Source: Hyphomicrobium sp. (lineage in GTDB: Bacteria > Pseudomonadota > Alphaproteobacteria > Rhizobiales > Hyphomicrobiaceae). Taken from it: 64,000 bases of DNA. The translations under genes and the position numbers were made by a program. The notes beneath the pieces are model-generated. The model saw only the letters and a list, made by a program, of their open reading frames with translations. It searched no databases and was not told the DNA's origin. Numbering within the stretch: the stretch's first letter is position 1; each line of letters begins with the position of its first letter. Positions 35,860 to 45,808 of this stretch are shown here, piece by piece. The DNA lies in the NCBI GenBank assembly GCA_002928955.1, contig PERT01000006.1, forward strand, positions 1 through 64,000. The letters run 5' to 3'.

Positions 35860-37152
35860 CTATCTCGCCAGAGCTGCGGGTTGACCAACGCCCTTGACGC
35901 CATCAGGCACGGGGACACTTGTGTCGCTGTAGTTTGTATTGAGTATCAAATGCGGGCCACCGTAGAGCCGCATCTTCTCGGCAACAATGGCGGTGTAGGC
36001 GGATTGGTCGGCAATCGGGCTGGTCGCATCGATGTGCAACTCGCCACTGGGGATGTAGATCGTGCCGATAAGAATACGCGCGTCGTCGCTGAGAATTCGG
36101 TAGGATAGCGATGGGGGCTGCTTCCGGCCGGCGAAGATCAAGAGACCCGCCATGCCGCCTGATGTAGGCGCCTTGAGCGAAATCGTCGATTTGGCATCGA
36201 ACGTGAAGCTCGCCAAGGCACCAGTGAAATAAAGGCCCGCGGCCTCGCCGAACAGTTTGCCACCGTCCCTAACGACCAGCGGCTTGTCCTTGAATGCAAA
36301 GATGCCGTCACGGAGCGTCACCTGCGCGCCGCCGCGGATCTCGAGCCCGCAATAGGTGCCGGGGTTGAGCTGGGTGTCAGTCGAGATGACAGTTGGCATC
36401 TGCGGGTCGCAGGCGCCCACGGTCGGCTCGGGCCGGTCGGCCAGCGGATCGTCGAAACTTGGACAATCCATGATCGGGTCTGGATTGAAGTTGCCCGCTC
36501 CGCCGTCCTTGCCGCCGCGCGTGCAAATCAACGTGGCCGCCAGATGCGCACTGTCTTTGGACTTGAGGCCGTTGTTGTGTGCCGAGTTCGAGTAGACCGC
36601 GCAGTTCTGGCCGGTGACGCGCGCATTCTTCTCCAACGATATCGCGCCACCTTCGTCGGGGCTGAGTGCGAGCACGCAAATGTTGGGCTTCCCGACGACG
36701 CGGGCAACGGCCTTCGCTTCGACCTTACTGATCCCTTGCCCTGTCAGGCCAGCAAACATCGCATCGAAGTTTCGTGTGACACCGACGTCGACTTCGATCG
36801 GATCTCTGGATACCGATGTCGTGACAGTGGGAGCGCCCAGGCTGGATCTCGCTGTTTGCGTCGAGACGGCCTTCGCCACGACAGCCTGCGCGACCGCCGC
36901 GAGGTTCTCGTACTTGGTATCCGTCAGGCTCAGCTCTTTCGCCGCGGCCAGCGCAGCCGCATCGGCAGCTTCCTGAAGAATTGACTTCTCGCGGATATAT
37001 CGACTGTGATCCAGCATGCCGCCGATGATCATCAGCATAACCGGCAGGGCGAGAGCGAATTTGACAACGATCACGCCGCTGCGGTCAGCCCGGAACTGCG
37101 CAAGCCGATTGCAGCGCTTCAATCCGGATCGTGGATACGCAGATACGGCCAT
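35860..37152 (-). CDS. TadG-like protein (Flp pilus assembly-type)
   Basis: 430 residues. N-terminal TadE/G-like segment: DRSGVIVVKFALALPVMLMIIGGMLDHSRY, i.e. a short basic leader and one hydrophobic helix, followed by the pseudopilin-like helix ILQEAADAAALAAAKEL. The remainder is beta-rich (VTLRDGIFAFKDKPLVVRDGG) and probably periplasmic or surface-exposed. Related proteins are minor pilins or anchors encoded with tad genes, but no other tad gene is in the window, so it is an orphan or serves a different envelope role. Confidence 0.75.
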   Translation of the reverse strand: MAVSAYPRSGLKRCNRLAQFRADRSGVIVVKFALALPVMLMIIGGMLDHSRYIREKSILQEAADAAALAAAKELSLTDTKYENLAAVAQAVVAKAVSTQTARSSLGAPTVTTSVSRDPIEVDVGVTRNFDAMFAGLTGQGISKVEAKAVARVVGKPNICVLALSPDEGGAISLEKNARVTGQNCAVYSNSAHNNGLKSKDSAHLAATLICTRGGKDGGAGNFNPDPIMDCPSFDDPLADRPEPTVGACDPQMPTVISTDTQLNPGTYCGLEIRGGAQVTLRDGIFAFKDKPLVVRDGGKLFGEAAGLYFTGALASFTFDAKSTISLKAPTSGGMAGLLIFAGRKQPPSLSYRILSDDARILIGTIYIPSGELHIDATSPIADQSAYTAIVAEKMRLYGGPHLILNTNYSDTSVPVPDGVKGVGQPAALAR

Positions 37153-37187
37153 GTCACAGAAATACTCCGTCGCGGTTCGGTCGATTG

Positions 37188-37218
37188 AGACAAATAATAT
37201 GTCAAATAGAATTTGTCT
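37188..37218. repeat. Short inverted repeat upstream of the TadG-like gene
   Basis: AGACAAAT (37188-37195) pairs with ATTTGTCT (37211-37218) around 15 nt. It lies 36 bp upstream of the TadG-like start in an AT-rich stretch and could be an operator or part of a promoter. No consensus is recognised. Confidence 0.3.
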
Positions 37219-37261
37219 TTGAATTAAAAGTATTATGATCTACAATTCGTTAATTTGAATG

Positions 37262-37549
37262 TCATAATATATCGCTGGATGAGAAGGTTGATTTCAAACG
37301 AGTCATAAGCTCGCCTGAGTATTTGCGGGATGCAAGTTTCGTGCGGGATGAGCAGCGCCAATGCTGATTTCGGTCCAGGCCACGAGACGAATCGCAGAGT
37401 TCAAACGCGCGGCGGCAACGGTGGGCGGCGCACCGGCAGGGCTGGAGGCGTGCGGTTAATCGCCGAGGCGAGAGGAAGATCGGATCGTCATCCACGACGA
37501 GGACCCGCATCCCGTTGCCTGGTATTGAACCCGTTTCGGCAATTGTCAT
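37262..37549 (-). pseudogene. Receiver-domain fragment
   Basis: A minus-strand frame from 37549 starts with MTIAETGSIPGNGMRVLVVD and continues DDPIFLS, a canonical beta-1 strand and acidic cluster of a response regulator, then turns into Arg/Cys-rich sequence with no further receiver motif (no phosphoacceptor region, no Lys). The remainder looks frameshifted or deleted. It lies in the 607-bp gap between the TadG-like gene and the hybrid kinase, whose other content is AT-rich and probably regulatory. Confidence 0.55.
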
Positions 37550-37759
37550 GGTGCTCGTAGTCCGTCAAATCTCCCGATCAATTTCAGCGACACCGTAATC
37601 GGCGGTGGAGGGTCTCGCAGAATTTTGTTTCGCAACCTGAAAAAACTGTTAAATCGGTGGAATATTATCGGAATAATTCTGTGCCGCTCGGCATAAATCC
37701 GATCTCAATCAAAATCAGTTAATTTCGGCTGCCAGCGTTCTGCGTGCGAAAGTTCAGTC

Positions 37760-40471
37760 GTGAAGAATTGGTTCCAGCGTTCGATCCGGAATAAACTGGC
37801 GACAGTGATCCTGGTGGCCGTCGTGCCGTCGGTGCTGATCGTATCGGTGCTCGGATCGTGGTGGGAGGCCGAGTGGCAACTTGCGTCCAAGCACACCGAA
37901 CTCGAGGGGATTGCCGCCGCGTTGGCCGCCAGCGTATCCGAGCCTTTGGCAACGGCTGAGCGACGTCAGGTTGCGAATGCCTTGAAGGGGGTCGGCGCTA
38001 TTCGTGGCATCACCCACGTCAGCGTCGCCGATGCCGCGGGCAATACAGTCTTCCAGTTCGGTAATGGCATCCTGGTCACCGGCGCGTCGCGCCATGGCAT
38101 GCTGTTCAATATCAAAACCTATCCTGTCAACGCGGTGATCACCCATGCGGGCCGCCGCATCGGCAGCCTGACCTTGATCGCGTATATCTCCGACGTGACA
38201 GCGGCTTTGCTGCGGAGCCTCTGGTTTGCCACGGCGGCCGGCCTGCTCTCGGCATTGACGGGCATCTTGCTGGCCTACAAGATCCAACGATCGATTACCA
38301 CGCCCGTCGGTCAGTTGACCGCCGCGATGGACCAGATCCGCGAGACCAGGGACTTTTCGCGCACCATCGAGCGTACCAGCTCCGACGAGACAGGAATGCT
38401 CGTCAGCGCATTCAATGGCATGTTACGCGAGATCCGCTCCCGCGATACCGCACTGGCCCAGTACAGTGCCGGCCTCGAGCTCCAAGTGGCGGACCGCACC
38501 CGCGATTTGGCATTGGCAACCGAGGCCGCGCAATCCGCCAACGCGGCGAAGTCGGTATTCCTCGCGACAATGAGCCACGAAATCCGCACGCCCATGAACG
38601 GCATGCTGGTGATGGCCGAGTTGTTGGCGGCAGGCGATCTCAGTCCCCGGGCGCAGCGCCAGTGCGAAGTGATCCTGCGTTCCGGCCAGACGCTTTTGTC
38701 GATCATCAATGACATTCTTGACTTGTCCAAGATCGAGGCTGGCCGGCTGACCCTCGAAAGCGTCCCTGTCGATCCCTGCGGCGTCGTCTCCGACGTTCTG
38801 GCGCTATTCTCGGAGCGCGGGTCAGTGCAGGGTTTGCAACTCGCCTACGACGCAGCGCCGGGCGTTCCAAAAGCTATTCTCGGCGATCCGGTGCGGTTGA
38901 GCCAAATCCTGTCGAACCTCGTCAACAACGCATTGAAGTTCACGGAGACGGGCGGCGTGCTGGTGCGGATCGCCCCTGGTGCAGTCGATGCCGGTACGCT
39001 CCGCTTCAGTGTGATCGATAGTGGTATCGGCATTGCCGCCGACAAACTGCCATTGGTCTTTGAGGCCTTCACACAGGCAGAGCAGTCGACGACCCGGCGC
39101 TACGGCGGCACCGGGATCGGCCTCACCATCTGCCGCCAGCTGGTGGAAGCAATGGGCGGCAAGATCGAGGTTTCGAGCACATTGGGCGCGGGCTCCGAGT
39201 TCTCGTTCCATATCCCGGTCGAGGTCGTAACCGCCGCAGATGCAGTGCCCCCTGTTCTCGATGCCGGGGGGTGTGCAGTTCTGCTGCTTCAGCCGGGGCC
39301 CATCCGAACGGTTTTCGAACGTCTCGCGGGCGAGTTCGGGCTCGACATGGCGACGTCGCCGGCCGGTGTTGCGCGGGCGCGCATCATCGTCACAGACACC
39401 GCGACATTGGCCGCTAATCCGCAACTGTCGGAACGGCTCGGTTGCCGCGTCGTCGTTCTCTCGGGCATGGGTGACGCTCTAGCCGATACGGCGTTGAAGC
39501 TAGGGCACGCACAAGACGCGCTCGAACTGCCGCTTGATGGCCAGGACGCGCGCGACGTATTCGCCCGTGCGCTCGGCGGTCTCGAACCGCTCGCGGCAAC
39601 GCGGCGGATTGCAAACGCGCGACCTGTGGAGAGCGTCGCAGCGTTCGCCGGTGTCCGCGTGCTGGCCGCCGACGACAGTGCGATCAACCGCGAAGTGCTG
39701 ATCGAGGCGCTGCGCCGGCTGGGGGCCACCGTGACGTCTGTCGAGGATGGCGCGGCGGCGGTTGCGGCCGTCAAGGCCGAGCATTTCGACCTTGTGTTCA
39801 TGGACGGCAACATGCCGGTGATGGACGGCTTCGAGGCCACCCGCATGATCCGTGCGTGGGAGCAGGAAACCGGGCGAGAATCCCTGCCCGTGGTCGGGCT
39901 TAGTGCACAGGTGATGGGCGCGCGGCCGGAGGTTTGGCGGAATGCCGGCATGAGTGACTTCATCTCAAAGCCGTTCACACTTGCGGCAATCACCGCTTGC
40001 ATCGAACGGCATGTGGACGTGGGTTCGGCCGTCCGTGGGACGGCGGTGGTCCTGGCGGACATCGCGCCACTGGCATCTGCTGGCCTTGAACAGGATGCCG
40101 GCGGCGGGACAGCTCAGCTCGTCGACGCCGAGGTCCTGCGGTCGATCGAGGAGATGCAGGCCCCTGGCGACGATCTGGTTGGACGCGTGATCGCGCTCTA
40201 TGCGGAGCACGCCCCGCGGTTGTTCGAACGCCTGCTGGATTGCGGCATGAGACCCGAGGATACAGACGCGCTGGCCACGGCGGCCCATGCACTCAAATCA
40301 CTGTGTCGAAACGTCGGAGCGATCCGCGTGGGTGATTTCTGCGATGCCATAGAGAACGAGGCGCGCGGCGGACGCTCGGTGCTCGACGCCTACGCGCCGG
40401 CGCTCGCCAAAGCCTTGCCCGAGACGTTGTCGGAGCTCGCTCGCTTCGGCTCGCAAAATGTCGCGGCGTGA
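37760..40471 (+). CDS. Hybrid sensor histidine kinase (HAMP-HisKA-HATPase-REC-REC-Hpt)
   Basis: 903 residues. Two membrane helices (~14-32 and ~152-172) bracket a periplasmic sensor. A HAMP domain follows, then HisKA with FLATMSHEIRTPMNG (His ~273), HATPase with NLVNNALKFT and RYGGTGIGLTICRQL, a degenerate receiver (~495-620, no obvious phosphoacceptor), an intact receiver with VLAADDSAINRE and LVFMDGNMPVMDG, and a C-terminal Hpt with AAHALKSLCRNVGA. This is a full phosphorelay in one chain, like BarA/ArcB. GTG start. The 3' end overlaps the convergent NRPS gene by 82 bp. A link to the nearby response regulator is plausible. Confidence 0.92.
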   Translation: MKNWFQRSIRNKLATVILVAVVPSVLIVSVLGSWWEAEWQLASKHTELEGIAAALAASVSEPLATAERRQVANALKGVGAIRGITHVSVADAAGNTVFQFGNGILVTGASRHGMLFNIKTYPVNAVITHAGRRIGSLTLIAYISDVTAALLRSLWFATAAGLLSALTGILLAYKIQRSITTPVGQLTAAMDQIRETRDFSRTIERTSSDETGMLVSAFNGMLREIRSRDTALAQYSAGLELQVADRTRDLALATEAAQSANAAKSVFLATMSHEIRTPMNGMLVMAELLAAGDLSPRAQRQCEVILRSGQTLLSIINDILDLSKIEAGRLTLESVPVDPCGVVSDVLALFSERGSVQGLQLAYDAAPGVPKAILGDPVRLSQILSNLVNNALKFTETGGVLVRIAPGAVDAGTLRFSVIDSGIGIAADKLPLVFEAFTQAEQSTTRRYGGTGIGLTICRQLVEAMGGKIEVSSTLGAGSEFSFHIPVEVVTAADAVPPVLDAGGCAVLLLQPGPIRTVFERLAGEFGLDMATSPAGVARARIIVTDTATLAANPQLSERLGCRVVVLSGMGDALADTALKLGHAQDALELPLDGQDARDVFARALGGLEPLAATRRIANARPVESVAAFAGVRVLAADDSAINREVLIEALRRLGATVTSVEDGAAAVAAVKAEHFDLVFMDGNMPVMDGFEATRMIRAWEQETGRESLPVVGLSAQVMGARPEVWRNAGMSDFISKPFTLAAITACIERHVDVGSAVRGTAVVLADIAPLASAGLEQDAGGGTAQLVDAEVLRSIEEMQAPGDDLVGRVIALYAEHAPRLFERLLDCGMRPEDTDALATAAHALKSLCRNVGAIRVGDFCDAIENEARGGRSVLDAYAPALAKALPETLSELARFGSQNVAA

Positions 40472-43400
40472 CCGTCAAGTGGTAGGGCGCGAGCAGGATT
40501 GCCGCCCCACACCTCTTGCACACGCACCGTCGAGCCCTTCATCAGGAACGATCCAGCTTGCAGGTACGAGCACTCCTTCATTTCGACCCCGTAGTTCACG
40601 AATGCACCGACGGCAAGCGTGCAGCCGGCACCGAGGCGAATATAGTCCGACTTGAAAAGTCCATCTTCCAGGGAGTGGCATTGCAACGAAGTGGCCTCGT
40701 TGAGGCAACAGTCATCGCCGATCTCGGTCAGCCCTTTCTCCGTGATGATGCAGCCGTCGTCGAACACCATGCGGCCCATGCGGACGCCAAGCAGGCGATG
40801 GATCCAGGGGCGGAACGGTGTACCCTTGAAACCGACCTTCAGCGGCGTTTCACCCATTTTCCAATACCGTTCCACGCGCCAGAAATGGAGATCGTGGATG
40901 GTGCAGTTCTTGGGCTCCAGAGTGAGGCCCCCCGGCCCGTTCCGTTCCATCGTCACGAAGTAGGCGACACTGGCGATAGGCAGGAGCGCGGCGGCGGCGA
41001 GCAGTGCGGCGTTGCCCCAGGCTGGATAAAGCGCATGCGTTGCCGTTCCAATCGCCATCGTCAGCAGGGTCGAACCCCAGATGAGCGTGAGATATTGCAT
41101 GAGGGTCACGGCGTTGTGCCGGTTTTTCGCCTGCAACGCACCACGTTGCGATGGCGCCAGCGGATCGAAGGCGCGTGCCGTCACGGTCGTGCGCGGTATC
41201 TGGAACGCGGGTGAGCCGAGCAGCCCGACATGGCTGAGCACCGGCCCATCGAGCGGGACCATGACTTTGGTCGCCAGCAGATTGCCCGCACCGAGCCGGG
41301 CGCCGGCGATGTAGAGTACTTGATTGCCGAGGAAGCTGTGATCGCCAATCGTCGCTTGGTCGATCTTGAACGACGAACTCGACTGCCGGAGATTGATGAT
41401 TGACAATCCGTCCGAGACCATCGTGCCGCTTTCGATCCGGCAGAGGTTCGCGACGTCGTGTTTCTGGTGGCTGCCGAAATTCGATCCGGTCTGTTTGACC
41501 ACGGCCAAGTCGAGGCCGACGAACCGCAGGTAGTGCACGATGAAGGAGCTGTCGCCGAAAATTATGTTGTAGACGTAGGAATTGCAGAACCACGACTGCA
41601 GCGCGACAACGGCATAGTGAAACCCGAAGAGCGGATAGACTTTTCCCGGTTCGACCAGCGGCGACAGCAGACGTGGAGCCAGGGCGACGGTCAACAGCCC
41701 ACCAATCAGCCCCGCGGTAAAGAGCACCAGCGAGGCGATGACGCCCAGCATCGCTGGCAGCAACCAAGGCAGCCCTTCGACGATCGGAAGCGCCGGGCCG
41801 ATCGTGCCGGCAAGGGTCATAGCCGACGGGAGGCGGGCAGTGTAGACCGCCGCAAGCTCGATGGCCGGAAGCAACCCGCCCAGCACCGACGCCAGCACGA
41901 CGATCGAGTAGAGCCAGCGCCGCAATTGGCTGCACGGCCGCGGCGGCACGGGAACGAACCCACCTTCCGCAGCGCCGCTGGCCGGCTCAGCAGGCGAGCC
42001 CCAGTAGCGGCCGCCGGGCGGTATCAACTGCCCGCGCTGCAACGACGATGCGTGCGCCAGCTGACCGCCGTCGCCGATCGTGCTGCCGATCTCGATCACA
42101 GAGCCTTCACCGACGTAGGCATCGGCGCCAATGCTGATACGGCCTGTGCGAATGACGCCGAACTCGGCTCGATAATTCTGCAGCAGCGAATCCTTGGCCA
42201 ACACCGCGCCCTCGCCGATCCTCAAGAGATCGGTGCAAACGGGCGTGAGGCGCGTATTGATCGACGCATTTCGCCCAATCTGCGCACCCAGCATACGCAG
42301 ATAGGCATTGTAGATCGGCTGACCACGGAACAACACCAGCGGGTTCGTCTGAACCAGTTGCTTGACGACCCAGAAGCGAAAGTAGCTGAGCGACCAGATT
42401 GGGATCATCTCTTCGCGCCAGCGGCCGATCAGCAGCCACTTTGCTGCCACGGGTAGCAAAGCCGCGAATGCCGTCACTGCCGCTGCCGACGTCAGCGCGC
42501 GCTGGTAGGCGTTCAACAGTCCGTCAGCCTCTGCCTGCCACTTGAAGGCCTCGATGGTGATCACGAGGTAGACGAACGACATGCCAGCGTAGAACGCATA
42601 CTGCAATGTCCCGCAAACAATGTGCTGGAGGCGCGAAGCCTTGACCGGTTCGATCGTACGTGACGGTGCGGCGCTGGCGCCAGAGCCGATCACTCGCGCC
42701 AGTTTTGCGACGGTGGGATAGAGATAAACGTCGCGGATCGATGCGCGGGTGGCAGGTAATGCGTCTTCCAATTCGAACACGAACTCGGTCATCAGCAGAG
42801 AGTGACCGCCGAGGTCGCGGAAGAAATCATCGTCGACAGATACCTGCTCGAGCCCCAGCACCTTGGCCAATGCCCCGGCAATAGCGACTTCAATGGCATC
42901 GCGCGGGGCGACGAATTCGCCCCCCCCCGTCGTCAGTCGGCCGAGACGCGGATCTGGCAGTTGCTTGCGATCCGCCTTGTTGCTTGGCAACAGCGGGATG
43001 CTGTCCAGCTCTTCGAGGTATGCCGGCACCATGTAGCCGGGCAGCCGCGATCGCAAATGTCGTGCGATAACGCGCTGATCGATCTCGGCGGCACCGGGCA
43101 CGCGCGTAAAGTAGCCTGCAAGTTCAGCCGGTGCGGTCCCTGGGGCGTAGGTGCGGACTACGGCCTGCGCAATACCCGGGAATTCGAGCAGCACGGATTC
43201 GATCTCGGTCAACTCGATCCGGTAGCCGCGGATCTTGACCTGAGTATCGATCCGGCCGTGATATTCGATCTCGCCTTCTGAATTGATCCGGCCGAGATCT
43301 CCGGTGCGGTACAACCGGCGCGACGGGTTGAGTGGCACCCCAATATGGTCGGCGATGAAGCTTTTCGCCGTCAGATCCGGCCGGTTGACATAGCCGCTCG

Positions 43401-44499
43401 CAAGCCCTGGGCCGGCAATGCAGATTTCGCCGATGTCGCCATCGGGCACCTGCGCCTGGGTGTCAGGGTCGAGCATCACGATCGTATATGTCGGCAGAGC
43501 CCGACCGATGGTGACCGGTTTGCCGGTCTCTAGCACCGTCCAGCTCGCCGTGACCGTCGCCTCCGTTGGTCCATAGGCATTCAACATGCGGCGTCCGGGT
43601 CGCTGCCAGCGTGCGACAAGGTCTTGCGGACAGGCTTCGCCGGAAACCAACAGGAAACGCAACTGCGGCAGGTCGGCGGGGATCGTCGCCAGCAAGGTCG
43701 GGACACAACAGAGCGCCGTGACCCGCCGCGCGATCAGGAAATCTGCGAGCTGCCGACCGACCAACGTGACGTCCGATCGTGCCGGTACCACCGTGGCGCC
43801 AACGATGAGCGGTACCCACAGTTCCTCGGTCGAGAAGTCGAATGCGAGCGTCATGCCCTGGTAGACCCGGTCGTCTTTCTCGATGCCGTAGACGTCGCCC
43901 GCCACGCGAATGAAATTGCAGATACTCGCGTGTTCGACGGCTACGCCCTTGGGCTGTCCGGTTGTCCCTGAGGTATAAACAATGTAGGCCAAAGACGCTT
44001 CGGGGTGCTGGGGTGCGCTGGCCTCGATCCGGGCGTCAGAATGCGCAGCGGACTGTTGGGCCTCCGATTCCAATGAAAGTACGCGGCAAGCGACGGCGCC
44101 CAGCTGGCTCGCGTAGCGATCGGCGCAAAGTATGGCTGCGAGTTGCGCGTCGGTTGCGATGTAGGCGATGCGATCCGCCGGAAAGCTCGCGTCGAGAGGG
44201 ACAAATGTGGTGCCGAGCTTGATCGTCGCGAGCAAGCCGACATAGGCGTCGATTGACTTGTCGAGCAACAGGCCGATGCGATCACCCGGCATCAAACCCG
44301 AGGCGAACAAGCGCCGTGCGAGCCGGTTGGCACGACGGTCCATATCGAGGAAGGTGACGTCGCCCGCTTCAGTCGATATGGCGATCTGACTGGCGCGGCC
44401 ATGCTCAACGAGCCAATCGCAACGCTGCTCGAAGAGGTTGCTCAGTCGTTCGCCAGGCCGCCAATGGATCACACTTTCGGGAGCCTCATTCGGCGGCAT
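40390..44499 (-). CDS. Pls/PosA-type single-module NRPS (amino-acid homopolymer synthetase)
   Basis: About 1369 residues from the ATG at 44499, which overlaps the 3' end of the transaminase gene. Adenylation domain first: AYIVYTSGTTGQPKG (~170-185), NAYGPTEATV, RLYRTGDLGRI, and QVKIRGYRIELTEIE. A carrier domain follows with the phosphopantetheine Ser in DLGGHSLLMTE (~575). The rest (~650-1369) has about six membrane helices alternating with left-handed beta-helix acyltransferase-like repeats (IGEGAVLAKDS, IGADAYVGEGSVIEIGSTIG), and no condensation or thioesterase domain. This is the epsilon-poly-lysine synthetase architecture, which polymerises one amino acid through isopeptide bonds at the membrane. 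The adjacent Dab transaminase suggests diaminobutyrate as monomer. Confidence 0.88.
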   Translation of the reverse strand: MPPNEAPESVIHWRPGERLSNLFEQRCDWLVEHGRASQIAISTEAGDVTFLDMDRRANRLARRLFASGLMPGDRIGLLLDKSIDAYVGLLATIKLGTTFVPLDASFPADRIAYIATDAQLAAILCADRYASQLGAVACRVLSLESEAQQSAAHSDARIEASAPQHPEASLAYIVYTSGTTGQPKGVAVEHASICNFIRVAGDVYGIEKDDRVYQGMTLAFDFSTEELWVPLIVGATVVPARSDVTLVGRQLADFLIARRVTALCCVPTLLATIPADLPQLRFLLVSGEACPQDLVARWQRPGRRMLNAYGPTEATVTASWTVLETGKPVTIGRALPTYTIVMLDPDTQAQVPDGDIGEICIAGPGLASGYVNRPDLTAKSFIADHIGVPLNPSRRLYRTGDLGRINSEGEIEYHGRIDTQVKIRGYRIELTEIESVLLEFPGIAQAVVRTYAPGTAPAELAGYFTRVPGAAEIDQRVIARHLRSRLPGYMVPAYLEELDSIPLLPSNKADRKQLPDPRLGRLTTGGGEFVAPRDAIEVAIAGALAKVLGLEQVSVDDDFFRDLGGHSLLMTEFVFELEDALPATRASIRDVYLYPTVAKLARVIGSGASAAPSRTIEPVKASRLQHIVCGTLQYAFYAGMSFVYLVITIEAFKWQAEADGLLNAYQRALTSAAAVTAFAALLPVAAKWLLIGRWREEMIPIWSLSYFRFWVVKQLVQTNPLVLFRGQPIYNAYLRMLGAQIGRNASINTRLTPVCTDLLRIGEGAVLAKDSLLQNYRAEFGVIRTGRISIGADAYVGEGSVIEIGSTIGDGGQLAHASSLQRGQLIPPGGRYWGSPAEPASGAAEGGFVPVPPRPCSQLRRWLYSIVVLASVLGGLLPAIELAAVYTARLPSAMTLAGTIGPALPIVEGLPWLLPAMLGVIASLVLFTAGLIGGLLTVALAPRLLSPLVEPGKVYPLFGFHYAVVALQSWFCNSYVYNIIFGDSSFIVHYLRFVGLDLAVVKQTGSNFGSHQKHDVANLCRIESGTMVSDGLSIINLRQSSSSFKIDQATIGDHSFLGNQVLYIAGARLGAGNLLATKVMVPLDGPVLSHVGLLGSPAFQIPRTTVTARAFDPLAPSQRGALQAKNRHNAVTLMQYLTLIWGSTLLTMAIGTATHALYPAWGNAALLAAAALLPIASVAYFVTMERNGPGGLTLEPKNCTIHDLHFWRVERYWKMGETPLKVGFKGTPFRPWIHRLLGVRMGRMVFDDGCIITEKGLTEIGDDCCLNEATSLQCHSLEDGLFKSDYIRLGAGCTLAVGAFVNYGVEMKECSYLQAGSFLMKGSTVRVQEVWGGNPARALPLDGHAATFCEPKRASSDNVSGKALASAGA

Positions 44500-45808
44500 A
44501 GGCCAGGGCCTGCTGCCGCAACGGCGCCAAACCGAAGCACCGCTTGCCAACCACGGTCGCAACGGCATCTTCGATGACCTGTAGTCCGGAACTGAGCTCC
44601 ACCGCCGAAATCGTCAATGGCGGCATGAGCTTGAGCACCTGACCCTTCGCACCCGACGTTTCGATCATGACGCCACGCTGATAGGCCTCGAGCGAAACGC
44701 GACCGGCGATCGTGTCATCATCCCAGCCGATGCCGATCAGCAGACCGCGCCCCCGGACATGTGCGCCGTGATCGGGGAACTGTTCAACGATCGCCTCCAG
44801 GCGGGCACGCACGGTTTTGGCCGTCTCGGCGATACGTTGTTCAAAAGCCGGATCTCGCCAGAGGTCGAGCGCGGCTGCTCCAGCGACAAACGCCAGATTG
44901 TTCCCGCGGAACGTCCCGTTGTGCTGGCCGGGCGCCAGCACATCCAGCTCGGCGCGGAGAAGCACGACGGACAGCGGCATGCCCATGCCACCGATGGCCT
45001 TCGACAAACATACGATATCCGGTACCACCGGGGTCGTTTCGAAACTGAAGAATGTTCCCGTTCGCCCGCACCCGGCCTGAATGTCGTCGACGATCAGCAC
45101 GATCCCGTGCTGCTTGGCAATTCGCGACACTCGCTGAAGCCAGCTCGGTGACGCAACGTTCAGCCCGCCCTCGCCCTGAACGGTTTCGAGGATGATGGCG
45201 GCCGGCGCGTCGAGACCACTGCCTGGATCCTGTAACATCCGGTCCAGCAGCTCTGCGGTGTCGCAGCCGCCACCGAGATAACCATCGTATGGCAATCGAG
45301 TCGCGCCGGACAGCGGCATGCCCGCGCCGGCGCGCTTGCTCTTGGTACCCGAAATCGCCAGCGCGCCTTGTGACATGCCATGATAGGCGTTCGTGAACGC
45401 GACGACGTTCTGCCGACCCGTGGCAACACGGGCGATCTTGAGCGCGAGTTCGACAGCATTGGCCCCGGTTGGTCCGGGAAAGGCGATCTTGTAGTCAAGA
45501 CCGCGCGGATCGAGGATCACGTCGTAAAGCGCTTTTATGAAATCGTGCTTGGCACTGGTGTGCAAGTCGAGGGCGTGCGTGATGCCGTCGGCGGCCAGAT
45601 ACTCGATCACCCGGGTCTTGATGTGCGACGGGTTATGGCCGTAGTTCAAAGTTCCAGCGCCGGCGAGGAAGTCGATGTAGCGCCGTCCTTCCGTGTCGAC
45701 GATCGTGGCTCCCTGCGAAGTTGCGAAAATTGCAGGAAAGCTTCTGCAATAACTGCGCACCGACGATTCAACATCGAGAAACAGATCACGCTCTGCCGGT
45801 GCACGCAT
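44486..45808 (-). CDS. Diaminobutyrate--2-oxoglutarate transaminase (EctB-like)
   Basis: 440 residues, class III PLP transaminase. Strong EctB-type match: ESSVRSYCRSFPAIF, IDFLAGAGTLNYGHNPSH, DGITHALDLHTSAK, FPGPTGANAVELALKIAR, ILETVQGEGGLNVAS, LIVDDIQAGCGRTG, the PLP Lys in VCLSKAIGGMG (~267), and GQHNGTFRGNNLAFV. It makes L-2,4-diaminobutyrate from aspartate semialdehyde and glutamate. EctA and EctC, needed for ectoine, are absent. Its stop overlaps the start of the Pls-type synthetase by 14 nt, so it most likely feeds Dab to that enzyme. A ribosome site GGGGGCAG precedes the ATG. Confidence 0.9.
   Translation of the reverse strand: MRAPAERDLFLDVESSVRSYCRSFPAIFATSQGATIVDTEGRRYIDFLAGAGTLNYGHNPSHIKTRVIEYLAADGITHALDLHTSAKHDFIKALYDVILDPRGLDYKIAFPGPTGANAVELALKIARVATGRQNVVAFTNAYHGMSQGALAISGTKSKRAGAGMPLSGATRLPYDGYLGGGCDTAELLDRMLQDPGSGLDAPAAIILETVQGEGGLNVASPSWLQRVSRIAKQHGIVLIVDDIQAGCGRTGTFFSFETTPVVPDIVCLSKAIGGMGMPLSVVLLRAELDVLAPGQHNGTFRGNNLAFVAGAAALDLWRDPAFEQRIAETAKTVRARLEAIVEQFPDHGAHVRGRGLLIGIGWDDDTIAGRVSLEAYQRGVMIETSGAKGQVLKLMPPLTISAVELSSGLQVIEDAVATVVGKRCFGLAPLRQQALAYAAE

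Noticed and set aside
44486-45808. Ectoine biosynthesis
   Set aside because: The transaminase is EctB-like, but no EctA acetyltransferase or EctC synthase is adjacent; the overlapping partner is an NRPS.
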